A DNA stretch of 23,133 nt from Sutterella sp. (GTDB taxonomy: Bacteria; Pseudomonadota; Gammaproteobacteria; Burkholderiales; Burkholderiaceae_F): positions 1-23,133 of the forward strand of contig JAHHRF010000028.1 in NCBI GenBank assembly GCA_020025955.1, in the 5' to 3' direction. A program made the translations under genes and the position numbers. This document shows, piece after piece, positions 1 to 6,010 of this stretch (the stretch's first letter is position 1; every line of letters begins with the position of its first letter). Below the pieces are notes generated by a model. The model had not been told where the DNA came from, did not search any database, and saw only the letters and a program-made list of their open reading frames with translations.

Positions 1-54
1 GGACACCACCCTTTCACGGTGGGTACCGGGGTTCGAATCCCCGTAGGGACGCCA
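1..54 (+). tRNA. tRNA-Glu(TTC), 3' part only (cut by window edge)
   Basis: These 54 bases are identical to the last 54 bases of the complete tRNA-Glu at 214-289: anticodon stem-loop with TTC, variable region, T-arm (GGTTCGAATCC), acceptor 3' strand and encoded CCA. The 5' part lies outside the window, so completeness cannot be judged. Together with 123-289 it gives the local order Glu-Ala-Glu, i.e. a recent tRNA-Glu duplication. Confidence 0.93.
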
Positions 55-79
55 AGACTTCATGGCATGAAGAAAAAAG

Positions 80-108
80 TTGCCAACCATAAAAAGTTGT
101 GCTATTAT
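80..108 (+). promoter_or_regulatory. Sigma70-type promoter for the tRNA-Ala/tRNA-Glu unit
   Basis: A -35 box TTGCCA (80-85) and a -10 box TATTAT (103-108) are separated by exactly 17 bases. Transcription would start near 115, about 8 bases before the mature 5' end of tRNA-Ala. This indicates that the tRNA-Ala/tRNA-Glu pair has its own promoter, although read-through from the upstream tRNA-Glu is also possible, as I see no terminator between them. Confidence 0.7.
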
Positions 109-122
109 TCGTTTCCTCTTTT

Positions 123-198
123 GGGGGTATAGCTCAGCTGGTAGAGCACTTGCATGGCATGCAAGGGGTCAGCGGTTCGACTCCGCTTACCTCCACCA
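123..198 (+). tRNA. tRNA-Ala(GGC)
   Basis: This is a complete 76-base cloverleaf with encoded CCA. The acceptor GGGGGTA pairs with TACCTCC (one G.T pair). The D-arm is AGCTCAGCTGGTAGAGC. The anticodon stem CTTGC/GCAAG closes the loop ATGGCAT with anticodon GGC. The T-arm carries GGTTCGACTCC. It decodes GCC/GCU alanine codons. It is followed after 15 bases by tRNA-Glu, probably in the same transcript. Confidence 0.97.
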
Positions 199-213
199 CT
201 TAAAGATTCTAGG

Positions 214-289
214 GTCCCTATCGTCTAGAGGCCTAGGACACCACCCTTTCACGGTGGGTACCGGGGTTCGAATCCCCGTAGGGACGCCA
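214..289 (+). tRNA. tRNA-Glu(TTC)
   Basis: This is a complete 76-base tRNA with encoded CCA. The acceptor GTCCCTA pairs with TAGGGAC. The anticodon stem CCACC/GGTGG encloses CTTTCAC, giving anticodon TTC. The T-arm is CCGGGGTTCGAATCCCCG. It is identical over its last 54 bases to the partial copy at the left edge. It ends 7 bases before a strong intrinsic terminator. Confidence 0.97.
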
Positions 290-296
290 AATTTTC

Positions 297-337
297 AACC
301 CGTCAGGTTAGCGCTTGACGGGTTTTGGCTTTTTTTT
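297..337 (+). terminator. Intrinsic terminator of the tRNA unit
   Basis: A perfect 9-bp stem, AACCCGTCA (297-305) with TGACGGGTT (316-324), is followed after a few bases by an eight-T run (330-337). It lies just downstream of tRNA-Glu. Confidence 0.85.
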
Positions 338-395
338 GAAGTGGACTTTTCAAAAAAACGGGGCTCAACTTTGTAGAGTGAGTTAGAGTCCTAAT

Positions 396-438
396 AAAAA
401 AGCGCAGGACCATCCGAATCGGGTTCTGCGCTTTTTTT
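396..438. terminator. Bidirectional terminator between the tRNA unit and hpf
   Basis: The stem AGCGCAG (401-407)/CTGCGCT (426-432) is extended inward by GACC/GGTT pairs. It is flanked by an A run (396-401) and a T run (432-438), so it can terminate rightward transcription from the tRNAs and leftward transcription from hpf. Confidence 0.85.
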
Positions 439-488
439 CTTTTCTCTGACCGAGAAGCCTTTTGAGGCGTTCCGATCAGTCTTGTCAC

Positions 489-797
489 TTAGTGACGTTT
501 CTTCTTATCGTGTTCATCCTGCACTTCATGGCGCAGCGTATCAAACACATCATGCACTGCCTTCAGGGCGTCGACCGCGGAACGTTCCACGACGATATCG
601 CGTCCACTACTGCACTTAATCGAAGCTTTGACTTTGAATTCACTCATCGTCTGATGACCTTCCTGGGTCACCGTCACGGCACAAGCGCCGAGCTGGTTGT
701 CGAAACGACGTAAAGCTTCCAGTTTTTCAGCCACACTATTTTCTAATGCTTCGGAACGGTTAACACCGTGAAAAACGACTTTCAGAGATTGGGGCAT
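489..797 (-). CDS. hpf: Ribosome hibernation promoting factor, short form (HPF/RaiA family)
   Basis: The 102-residue product matches the small sigma-54-modulation/S30AE family, which binds the decoding region of the 30S subunit and drives ribosome inactivation or 100S dimer formation in slow growth. Visible features are the N-terminal strand with VVFHGVNRSEALENSV, a helix with EKLEALRRF, and a basic C-terminus ending KKKRH. The length fits short HPF (about 95-115 residues); the C-terminal dimerisation domain of long HPF is absent. A Shine-Dalgarno GAGAGG lies a few bases upstream of the ATG. The gene stands alone, divergent from the repeat protein at 1171, with a long hairpin-rich leader. It is not next to rpoN or ptsN in this window. 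The family is certain; whether it acts as HPF or YfiA/RaiA cannot be decided from sequence alone. Confidence 0.93.
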   Translation of the reverse strand: MPQSLKVVFHGVNRSEALENSVAEKLEALRRFDNQLGACAVTVTQEGHQTMSEFKVKASIKCSSGRDIVVERSAVDALKAVHDVFDTLRHEVQDEHDKKKRH

Positions 798-800
798 AGA

Positions 801-922
801 ATTACCTCTCTTTTTATGGTCTGAGAGCGTTCGTGCCGTCCGGGTCCAATTGCCAGGGCACGACCGATCGGTCCGATTCGGTGTCGCACACCGAATCTGA
901 GGTTTGTTGTGTTGAACAAACC
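801..922 (-). promoter_or_regulatory. Hairpin-rich 5' leader of hpf with sequestered Shine-Dalgarno
   Basis: The leader contains consecutive inverted repeats. GGTTTGTT (901-908) pairs with AACAAACC (915-922). GATTCGGTGT (875-884) pairs with ACACCGAATC (888-897). A 12-bp palindrome GACCGATCGGTC sits at 862-873. TCGTGCC (831-837) pairs with GGCACGA (857-863). Finally CTCTC (806-810) pairs with GAGAG (823-827); the first of these is the complement of the hpf Shine-Dalgarno. All pairings are perfect. Function is inferred: a structured leader, or alternatively DNA operator sites for a dimeric regulator. Confidence 0.5.
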
Positions 923-932
923 CTTCAATACA

Positions 933-941
933 ACTATACCA
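933..941 (-). promoter_or_regulatory. Candidate extended -10 promoter of hpf
   Basis: Read on the minus strand, the sequence is TGGTATAGT, an extended -10 element (TGN plus TATAGT). No good -35 box is seen at 16-18 bases. The start would fall near 926, just before the first leader hairpin at 901-922, giving a leader of about 128 bases. Confidence 0.45.
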
Positions 942-1170
942 AATTTACGGAAAAAAACACGTTGTGAAATTTTTCCAAGCGTTTATTCACGTTAAACCCG
1001 CAATTTCGCCCCTTAATTTAGTGTTTTCACTTAGAATAGCGGTGCTCCTTGTTCCGGACGGCCGGATGAAACAGTTCGAGGGGCATGACTGACACTCTTC
1101 GCGCTGGATTGTTACGCTGAGATTTTGCTTTGCGGGTCGCGCCGAGAGTTATTGAGTGAGATATATAAGA
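942..1170. other. Upstream region of the repeat-protein gene, no gene seen
   Basis: Between the hpf promoter and the ATG at 1171 the DNA is A+T-rich up to about 1040. A possible -10 box TAGAAT is at 1032-1037, without a convincing -35. A small hairpin TCCGG/CCGGA lies at 1053-1066. I see no other coding or RNA gene here. Confidence 0.4.
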
Positions 1171-2013
1171 ATGGAACGCAAACCTTGGGAAAATAACGGT
1201 CCCCACCGTGCCGCTTTTGGCTCTGATCGACGCAGTGATCGTCGCTCTGATCGACGTGAGGATCGTGGCGATCGCCGTTTTGGTGACGATAGCCGACGTG
1301 ATCGCTTTGACCGTAAGGATCGTTTCGAACGCAATGACCGCTTTGGCGGGGATCGTAATGAGCGTTTCGGCGGTGATCGTCGTAGCTTTGGTGGTGAACG
1401 CTCCGATCGCTTCGAACGCAATGACCGTAATGATCGCTTCGGTGGTGAACGCCGTAGCTTTGGGGATCGCAACGACCGCTTCGGCGGTGACCGCAACGAT
1501 CGCTTTGGTGGCGAACGCCGCAGCTTCGGTGACCGCAATAACGATCGTCGTAGCTTTGGGGATCGCAATGACCGTCGTGGTGGCAAGCCCTTCGGTGAAA
1601 AGCGTAGCTTCGATAAGCGCGACAGCCGTGAACGTTTCTCCGTTCGCTCGGGTCCTCGTGCCCGCGCTCAGGCGCTTCGTACCTTTGACGTGCAGGCTGA
1701 ATTCGCTACGCACGGCTTGGTGAAGATCGATCGTGACCTCTTGAAGTTCTTCGGCTCCCCCGAGGAAGTCAACCAGGCCCTTCGCCAGATCGCCCAGTGC
1801 GCGGAGCGCTTTAGCGCCAACGCCGCTAAGGTGGCGGCTCCCGAAGTCGCTGACGACGTTGAAGTCGTGGCCGATGACGCGTTAGAACTCGATATGCCGG
1901 ATTTACTCGACGACGAAGACGACGCGGATGTGGACGTTGAAGTCGAAGTGGAAGCTGACGTCGACGCCGACGCTGACGCTGACACGACCGCTAAGGCTGA
2001 CACCGTCGCCTAA
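1171..2013 (+). CDS. Unassigned charge-segregated protein with RDRFGG-type repeats and acidic tail
   Basis: I do not recognise this 280-residue protein. It has three parts. Residues about 1-163 are low complexity and rich in Arg, Asp, Asn, Gly, Phe and Ser, built from recurring NDRFGG(D/E)RRSFG-like units. Residues about 168-220 look folded and partly helical (FDVQAEFATHGLVKIDRDLL, then a segment around PEEVNQALRQIAQCAERF). Residues about 224-280 are strongly acidic, almost only D/E/V/A with one Lys. The repeat units use different synonymous codons, so the peptide pattern itself appears to be maintained. The arrangement resembles disordered nucleic-acid-binding tails (RGG-like), but binding is inference. 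The ATG at 1171 is chosen; a GTG at 1156 with GAGAG seven bases upstream would add five residues. A strong terminator follows, so the gene is probably monocistronic. Confidence 0.85.
   Translation: MERKPWENNGPHRAAFGSDRRSDRRSDRREDRGDRRFGDDSRRDRFDRKDRFERNDRFGGDRNERFGGDRRSFGGERSDRFERNDRNDRFGGERRSFGDRNDRFGGDRNDRFGGERRSFGDRNNDRRSFGDRNDRRGGKPFGEKRSFDKRDSRERFSVRSGPRARAQALRTFDVQAEFATHGLVKIDRDLLKFFGSPEEVNQALRQIAQCAERFSANAAKVAAPEVADDVEVVADDALELDMPDLLDDEDDADVDVEVEVEADVDADADADTTAKADTVA
1276..1614 (+). repeat. Degenerate coding tandem repeats, (N)DRFGG(D/E)RRSFG units
   Basis: Within the repeat-protein gene, units such as GGERRSFGDRN and NDRFGGDRN recur, encoded by similar but not identical DNA (for example GGTGGTGAACGCCGT versus GGTGGCGAACGCCGC). 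The repetition leaves several alternative frames open; those are not separate genes. Confidence 0.7.
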
Positions 2014-2028
2014 TGTCTTTATGACATC

Positions 2029-2087
2029 GAAAACGCTCCTTACCCTGAGTGATAACGCTTGGGGTAGGCGAGCGTTTTCTTTTTTTC
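2029..2087 (+). terminator. Intrinsic terminator after the repeat-protein gene
   Basis: GAAAACGCTC (2029-2038) pairs with GAGCGTTTTC (2070-2079). A second inner stem is formed by TTACCC/GGGGTAGG, and a T run follows to 2086. It separates this gene from glpK. Confidence 0.85.
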
Positions 2088-2091
2088 ATAA

Positions 2092-2169
2092 GGCTTTCCA
2101 TAAAAGCGGTGGAAGGCCTCAGTGTTTTTCGATACACTCAGCCAGAGATAGTCTGGCTCACCCTTTTTT
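2092..2169 (+). promoter_or_regulatory. Three-hairpin leader with terminator-like end upstream of glpK
   Basis: GGCTTTCC (2092-2099) pairs with GGAAGGCC (2111-2118, one G.T). AGTGT (2121-2125) pairs with ACACT (2134-2138). AGCCAGA (2140-2146) pairs with TCTGGCT (2152-2158), and six T follow at 2164-2169. The last element resembles a weak terminator only 17 bases before the glpK ATG, so attenuation is possible. No known riboswitch class is recognised. Confidence 0.4.
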
Positions 2170-2186
2170 ACTAGTCTTATCGGACG

Positions 2187-3677
2187 ATGACTTACATCCT
2201 TGCTCTTGATCAGGGCACGACGAGTTCGCGTGCACTGCTTTTAAATAAAGACGCTCAAATCGTAGCGATTGAGCAACGCGAGTTCAGACAGCTCTATCCG
2301 CAACCGGGTTGGGTTGAGCACGACGCCGTTGAAATCTGGGAAACCCAGTTGGTGTGTGCCCGTGAATGCTTGAAAAAAGCTGGTATCTCTGCCCAACAAA
2401 TCAACGCCATTGGGGTGACGAACCAACGTGAAACGACCTTAATTTGGGATCGTAAGACGGGTCGCCCCATCCACAATGCCATCGTTTGGCAAGACCGTCG
2501 TACCGCGCCCATGTGCGTGGATTTACAGCGTCAGGGCTTAGAAGTCTTGGTGCGTGAAAAGACGGGCCTTCGTATCGATCCGTACTTCTCGGCCACGAAA
2601 ATCCGTGCGATTCTCGATGCCGTGCCGGGGAGCCGTGAGCGCGCCGAAAAGGGCGAATTAGCCTTCGGGACCATCGATACGTGGTTAATTTGGAATTTGA
2701 CGGGCGGTCGTGAACACGTCATTGATGTCACGAATGCAAGCCGTACGATGCTCTGCAACCTCGTCACGGGTCAGTGGGATGAAGAACTCTTAGACGTTTT
2801 ACAGATCCCGATGGCCTTGCTCCCCACGATTGTCCCGAGTTCGGGCGTGGTGGGCACCACGGACGAGGGCCTCTTAGGGGGCGCGATTCCCATTGCAGGG
2901 ATTGCGGGTGACCAGCAAGCTGCCACCTTTGGTCAAACCTGTTTTGAACCGGGGTGCGCCAAGAACACCTTCGGCACCGGTGGGTTCCTTCTCATGAACG
3001 TCGGGGAACAACCCCGTGGTAGCGTTCACCGCTTAATTAGTACCGCCGCCTGGCAGTTAGAAAACCAACCCACGACCTACGCCTTAGAAGGCTCCGTCTT
3101 TATTGCGGGCGCCGTGGTGCAGTGGTTGCGTGACGGCCTTCAATTCTTTAAAGATGCCCGTGAAATCGAAGCGATGGCGAGCTCCGTGCCCGATAATGGG
3201 GGCGTGTATTTAGTGCCCGCGTTCGTGGGCTTAGGCGCTCCGCACTGGGATAGTGCCGCCAGTGGTACGATGATTGGGCTCAATCGCGGGACGACGCGTG
3301 CGCACATTGCGCGTGCGGCCCTGGAAGGGATTGCCTTCCAGTCGGCGGAAGTCTTAGAAGCCATGCAGCTCGATGCCAAGACCCAATTGAAAGAATTGCG
3401 TGTCGACGGTGGGGCTGCGCGAAACAATTTATTAATGCAATTCCAAGCCGATATCACGGGGGTGCCTGTGATTCGTCCGGCCTGCACGGAAACGACCGCT
3501 TTAGGGGCGGCCTTCTTAGCAGGGTTGGCCACCGGGCTTTGGACGTCGTTAGACGAAATCTCGGCGCTTTGGCGTGTTGATCGCGTATTCGAACCCGCGA
3601 TGAGCAATGACCAACGCGAACATTTGATGAACCAATGGGCACGTGCTGTTGGCCGTGCTCGCAACTGGAACAAGTAA
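2187..3677 (+). CDS. glpK: Glycerol kinase
   Basis: Transfers phosphate from ATP to glycerol to make sn-glycerol 3-phosphate in the cytosol, trapping glycerol for catabolism. The 496 residues fit the FGGY carbohydrate kinase family (E. coli GlpK about 500). The N-terminus has the phosphate-binding ALDQGTTSSRA (6-16). The glycerol-contacting Arg-Glu pair is at 81-82 (TNQRETT), followed by VWQDRRT, GDQQAATFGQ and the C-terminal LRVDGGAARNNLLMQ segment. The ATG start matches the family N-terminus. The Shine-Dalgarno is poor (only CGGACG next to the start), and a hairpin with a T6 tract lies just upstream, hinting at control in the leader. glpD follows after 2 bases, so the two are one operon. 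No glpF permease or GlpR-type regulator is adjacent. Confidence 0.97.
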   Translation: MTYILALDQGTTSSRALLLNKDAQIVAIEQREFRQLYPQPGWVEHDAVEIWETQLVCARECLKKAGISAQQINAIGVTNQRETTLIWDRKTGRPIHNAIVWQDRRTAPMCVDLQRQGLEVLVREKTGLRIDPYFSATKIRAILDAVPGSRERAEKGELAFGTIDTWLIWNLTGGREHVIDVTNASRTMLCNLVTGQWDEELLDVLQIPMALLPTIVPSSGVVGTTDEGLLGGAIPIAGIAGDQQAATFGQTCFEPGCAKNTFGTGGFLLMNVGEQPRGSVHRLISTAAWQLENQPTTYALEGSVFIAGAVVQWLRDGLQFFKDAREIEAMASSVPDNGGVYLVPAFVGLGAPHWDSAASGTMIGLNRGTTRAHIARAALEGIAFQSAEVLEAMQLDAKTQLKELRVDGGAARNNLLMQFQADITGVPVIRPACTETTALGAAFLAGLATGLWTSLDEISALWRVDRVFEPAMSNDQREHLMNQWARAVGRARNWNK

Positions 3678-3679
3678 CT

Positions 3680-5203
3680 ATGTCGGAACAAGACCTGAAA
3701 CCGATTAATCGTGAAGCCTTACTTGCTCAACTTCGTGAAGATGTTGAGTGGGACGTCGTTGTCATCGGGGGCGGTGCGACGGGTGTGGGGATCGCTGTGG
3801 ACGCAGCCTCTCGTGGCCTCAAGACGGTGCTCTTAGAAGCCCAGGACTTCTCGCAGGGTACGAGCTCGCGCTCCACCAAGCTTATTCACGGTGGCGTGCG
3901 CTACATGAAGAACCCGCGTGACTGGGGTCTCGTTCGCGAAGCGCTCAAAGAACGTCGCATTTTGATTAAGAATGCTCCGCACTTGGTGCACAGCAAGCCT
4001 TTCATCCTTCCCTGCTACGAAAAGTTCGAACGTGAGTTCTACACGGTGGGCTTGGGCTTCTACTCGGCCATGACCTATGGTGGCTACAACATCGGTAAGA
4101 CCTCGTCCCTTTCTCGCGAAAAGACGATCGAACGCTTACCCGGTGTGAAGACCGACGGCCTCATGGGCGGCGTGGAATTCTACGACGGTCAGTTTGACGA
4201 CGCACGTTTGACGGTCGCTTTGATGCGTACCGCCTTTGAACACGGTGCGGTGCCGTTAAATTACATGCCGGTGACGGGTATTGAACGTAAGTCCGGCATG
4301 ATCCGTTCCGTGACCGCGACGGACAAGATGACGGGTGAAGCCATCACCATCAAGTGTAAGATGGTCTTCAACGCCGCTGGCGCTTGGGTTGACCCCATCC
4401 GCCGCATGGTCGATCCGGAAGCCGCCACCTTGGTTCAGGTTTCCCGTGGTTCCCACATCCTCTTGGATAAGAGCTTCATGCCGGCTGAGTCCGGGATGCT
4501 CATCCCGAAGACCCGCGACGGGCGTGTGCTCTTTGCCATTCCTTGGCACGGCATGCTCTTGGTCGGTACGACCGATGTGCCGCAGAAGGAAGCCAACTTC
4601 GATCCGGAAGCCAGCGAAGAAGAAATCAACTTCATCATCGAAACGGCCTCGGGCTACTTAGCCAAGCCCATCACGCGTGAAGACGTTAAGGCGACCTTTG
4701 CGGGGCTTCGTCCCCTCTTTAACCCGCAGGCCACGGGCTCCGCGGGCGGTACCGCCAAGGTCTCGCGTGAACACGCGGTTATCCCTGAATACGGCAACAT
4801 GATTACCGTGACGGGCGGCAAGTGGACGGCTTACCGTGGTATGGCCGAGCACGCCATCCAGGTCGCCATCAACCGTAACCTCGTGCCGGCCGGTTTGTGC
4901 GTCACGAAGGATCTTCCGATCTATAAGGATCCGGTCTTTGATCCGGCCCAAATCGAAATCGCCGCGGAAGCGGGTCCCGAAGCCGATGACCAGGTCATCG
5001 CTTACGCCCGTCACGTGCGTGACACGGAATTGGCTCAGACGGCTGAAGACGTGCTCTTCCGTCGCTTGCGTTTAGGTCAGATGAACGAAGCCCGTACCCA
5101 GGCCTTGATGGCTAAGGTTCAGGCGGCGTTGGAAGACCGCGACGTGGTGGAAGCCCAACCGGAAGTGGTGGACGCTGAAGTGGTGGAAACGCCGGAAGCC
5201 TAA
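3680..5203 (+). CDS. glpD: Aerobic glycerol-3-phosphate dehydrogenase (FAD)
   Basis: Oxidises glycerol 3-phosphate to dihydroxyacetone phosphate and passes electrons to the membrane quinone pool, the second step after GlpK. The 507-residue product has an FAD-binding Rossmann segment VVVIGGGATGVGIA (about 26-39), the family signature SSRSTKLIHGGVRYM (about 63-77), and a DAO_C-like C-terminal region. It ends in a short low-complexity E/V/A/D tail (from about 486) not usual for GlpD. The frame is open upstream from 3635, but the ATG at 3680 fits the family N-terminus and lies 2 bases after the glpK stop. The GGAAC in the glpK end is the only plausible ribosome-binding sequence, suggesting translational coupling. 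Quinone-linked GlpD is preferred over NAD-dependent GpsA from sequence type. Confidence 0.95.
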   Translation: MSEQDLKPINREALLAQLREDVEWDVVVIGGGATGVGIAVDAASRGLKTVLLEAQDFSQGTSSRSTKLIHGGVRYMKNPRDWGLVREALKERRILIKNAPHLVHSKPFILPCYEKFEREFYTVGLGFYSAMTYGGYNIGKTSSLSREKTIERLPGVKTDGLMGGVEFYDGQFDDARLTVALMRTAFEHGAVPLNYMPVTGIERKSGMIRSVTATDKMTGEAITIKCKMVFNAAGAWVDPIRRMVDPEAATLVQVSRGSHILLDKSFMPAESGMLIPKTRDGRVLFAIPWHGMLLVGTTDVPQKEANFDPEASEEEINFIIETASGYLAKPITREDVKATFAGLRPLFNPQATGSAGGTAKVSREHAVIPEYGNMITVTGGKWTAYRGMAEHAIQVAINRNLVPAGLCVTKDLPIYKDPVFDPAQIEIAAEAGPEADDQVIAYARHVRDTELAQTAEDVLFRRLRLGQMNEARTQALMAKVQAALEDRDVVEAQPEVVDAEVVETPEA

Positions 5204-5427
5204 GGGCTCAAGATTCGGGAAAAGAAAGCGCTTGCGGACTTTTCCCAGAGGGATGAGCACCCTCAAAACTGAAAAAATAAAGCGTGCGGGGCTGGACAAG
5301 CCCCGCCGTTTTCAGTTAAAATCGCTCCCCTGACTTTGTGTACGGTTTGCTTACCCCAAATTTTTCCACTGGCACCGTAGACATTGAAGAAGTCAGGTTA
5401 ATCTTTTAGAAGTCTCGTTTCAGACCC
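5204..5427 (+). other. Intergenic region after glpD with three hairpins, no gene
   Basis: GGGAAAAG (5217-5224) pairs with CTTTTCCC (5239-5246). GAGGG (5248-5252) pairs with CCCTC (5260-5264). A nested element at 5267-5317 follows. From 5318 to 5427 there is a possible -35/-10 pair (TTGAAG at 5384-5389, TTAGAA at 5406-5411) but nothing convincing. I see no reading frame with family character. Confidence 0.5.
5267..5317 (+). terminator. Nested long hairpin, probable glpKD terminator
   Basis: An inner perfect 8-bp stem GCGGGGCT (5286-5293)/AGCCCCGC (5299-5306) sits inside an outer perfect 9-bp stem AACTGAAAA (5267-5275)/TTTTCAGTT (5309-5317). The T tract after the inner stem is only four long, so as a terminator it is atypical. 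Confidence 0.55.
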
Positions 5428-5454
5428 TTGGGGGTCCGGAACGTTGTTTATAGT
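5428..5454 (+). promoter_or_regulatory. Candidate rplM promoter
   Basis: TATAGT (5449-5454) is a good -10 box. TTGGGG (5428-5433) at 15 bases is a weak and close -35. Transcription would start near 5461, giving a leader of about 105 bases that begins just before the possible pseudoknot at 5470-5509. Confidence 0.3.
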
Positions 5455-5469
5455 TTTGGATCATCATCA

Positions 5470-5509
5470 GACAAGGTTTCCGCTCGGCACTTGTCCGTGG
5501 GGAAAGCGG
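5470..5509 (+). promoter_or_regulatory. Possible pseudoknot in the rplM leader
   Basis: GACAAG (5470-5475) pairs with CTTGTC (5490-5495). The loop contains TTTCCGCT (5477-5484), which can pair with downstream GGAAA (5501-5505) through TTTCC, or with AGCGG (5505-5509) through CCGCT. This is the a-b-a'-b' order of an H-type pseudoknot. It may be an L13 autoregulatory site; this is inference. Confidence 0.35.
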
Positions 5510-5565
5510 CGCCATCCGTATGCGTTGTCGGTGATAGATCGTTATTTTTTATTAGGTGAAACGCA

Positions 5566-5994
5566 ATGAAGACCTTCTCGGCCAAGCCGCTTGAGGTTAA
5601 GCGCGACTGGTTCGTGGTCGATGCCAGTGATAAGGTGCTCGGCCGTCTGGCCAGCGAAATCGCTCTGCGCCTCCGTGGCAAGCACAAGCCCGAATACACT
5701 CCTCACGTTGACACGGGCGACTACATCGTCGTCGTGAACGCTGAAAAGCTCAAGCTCTCCGCTGAAAAAGCGGGCAAGAAGACGTACTACCGTCACACGG
5801 GTTATCCCGGCGGCATCTACTCGACGACCTTCGTCGAAATGCAGGCCAAGCACCCCGGCCGCGCTCTTGAAATCGCGGTTAAGGGCATGCTCCCGAAGGG
5901 TCCCCTCGGTTATGCCATGATCAAGAAGCTCAAGATCTACGCCGGCAACGAACACCCGCACTCCGCCCAGCAACCCAAGGTCCTCGACCTCTAA
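5566..5994 (+). CDS. rplM: 50S ribosomal protein L13
   Basis: A primary 23S rRNA-binding protein that acts early in large-subunit assembly. At 142 residues it is the same length as E. coli L13. The recognisable N-terminus is MKTFSAKPLEVKRDWFVVDA, with RLASEIALRLRGKHKPEYTPH and a GMLPKGPLGYAMIKKLKIY region near the C-terminus. A good Shine-Dalgarno AGGTGA lies six bases before the ATG. rpsI follows after 16 bases, the conserved rplM-rpsI operon. In E. coli the operon is autoregulated by L13 at its leader; the leader here has a possible pseudoknot. Leucine codons are mainly CTC/CTT/CTG with no TTA, unlike most neighbours, as expected for a highly expressed gene. Confidence 0.98.
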   Translation: MKTFSAKPLEVKRDWFVVDASDKVLGRLASEIALRLRGKHKPEYTPHVDTGDYIVVVNAEKLKLSAEKAGKKTYYRHTGYPGGIYSTTFVEMQAKHPGRALEIAVKGMLPKGPLGYAMIKKLKIYAGNEHPHSAQQPKVLDL

Positions 5995-6010
5995 TCGGAA
6001 GGCTTGAAAG

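Noticed and set aside
1..289. Duplicated tRNA-Glu as an integration (att) scar
   Set aside because: No integrase or foreign genes lie between the copies, and the second copy is a full tRNA; ordinary tRNA gene duplication explains it.
80..376. 98-codon plus-strand frame over the tRNA genes
   Set aside because: It runs through tRNA-Ala and tRNA-Glu and their promoter; the RNA genes explain the sequence.
462..713. Plus-strand frame opposite hpf
   Set aside because: It is the complement of a clear HPF coding sequence and shows no family character.
1276..1614. CRISPR-like repetition
   Set aside because: The repeats are in-frame, variable, lack unique spacers and encode a peptide pattern.
1027..1713. 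Long minus-strand and alternative plus-strand open frames across the repeat gene
   Set aside because: They are opened by the repetitive codons (the products are pure R/S/P/K/L or A/T/V/I strings), have no ribosome-binding site, and only the plus frame from 1171 has a plausible domain layout.
5542..5973. 143-codon minus-strand frame opposite rplM
   Set aside because: It is a shadow of the ribosomal protein gene; no ribosome-binding site or family match.
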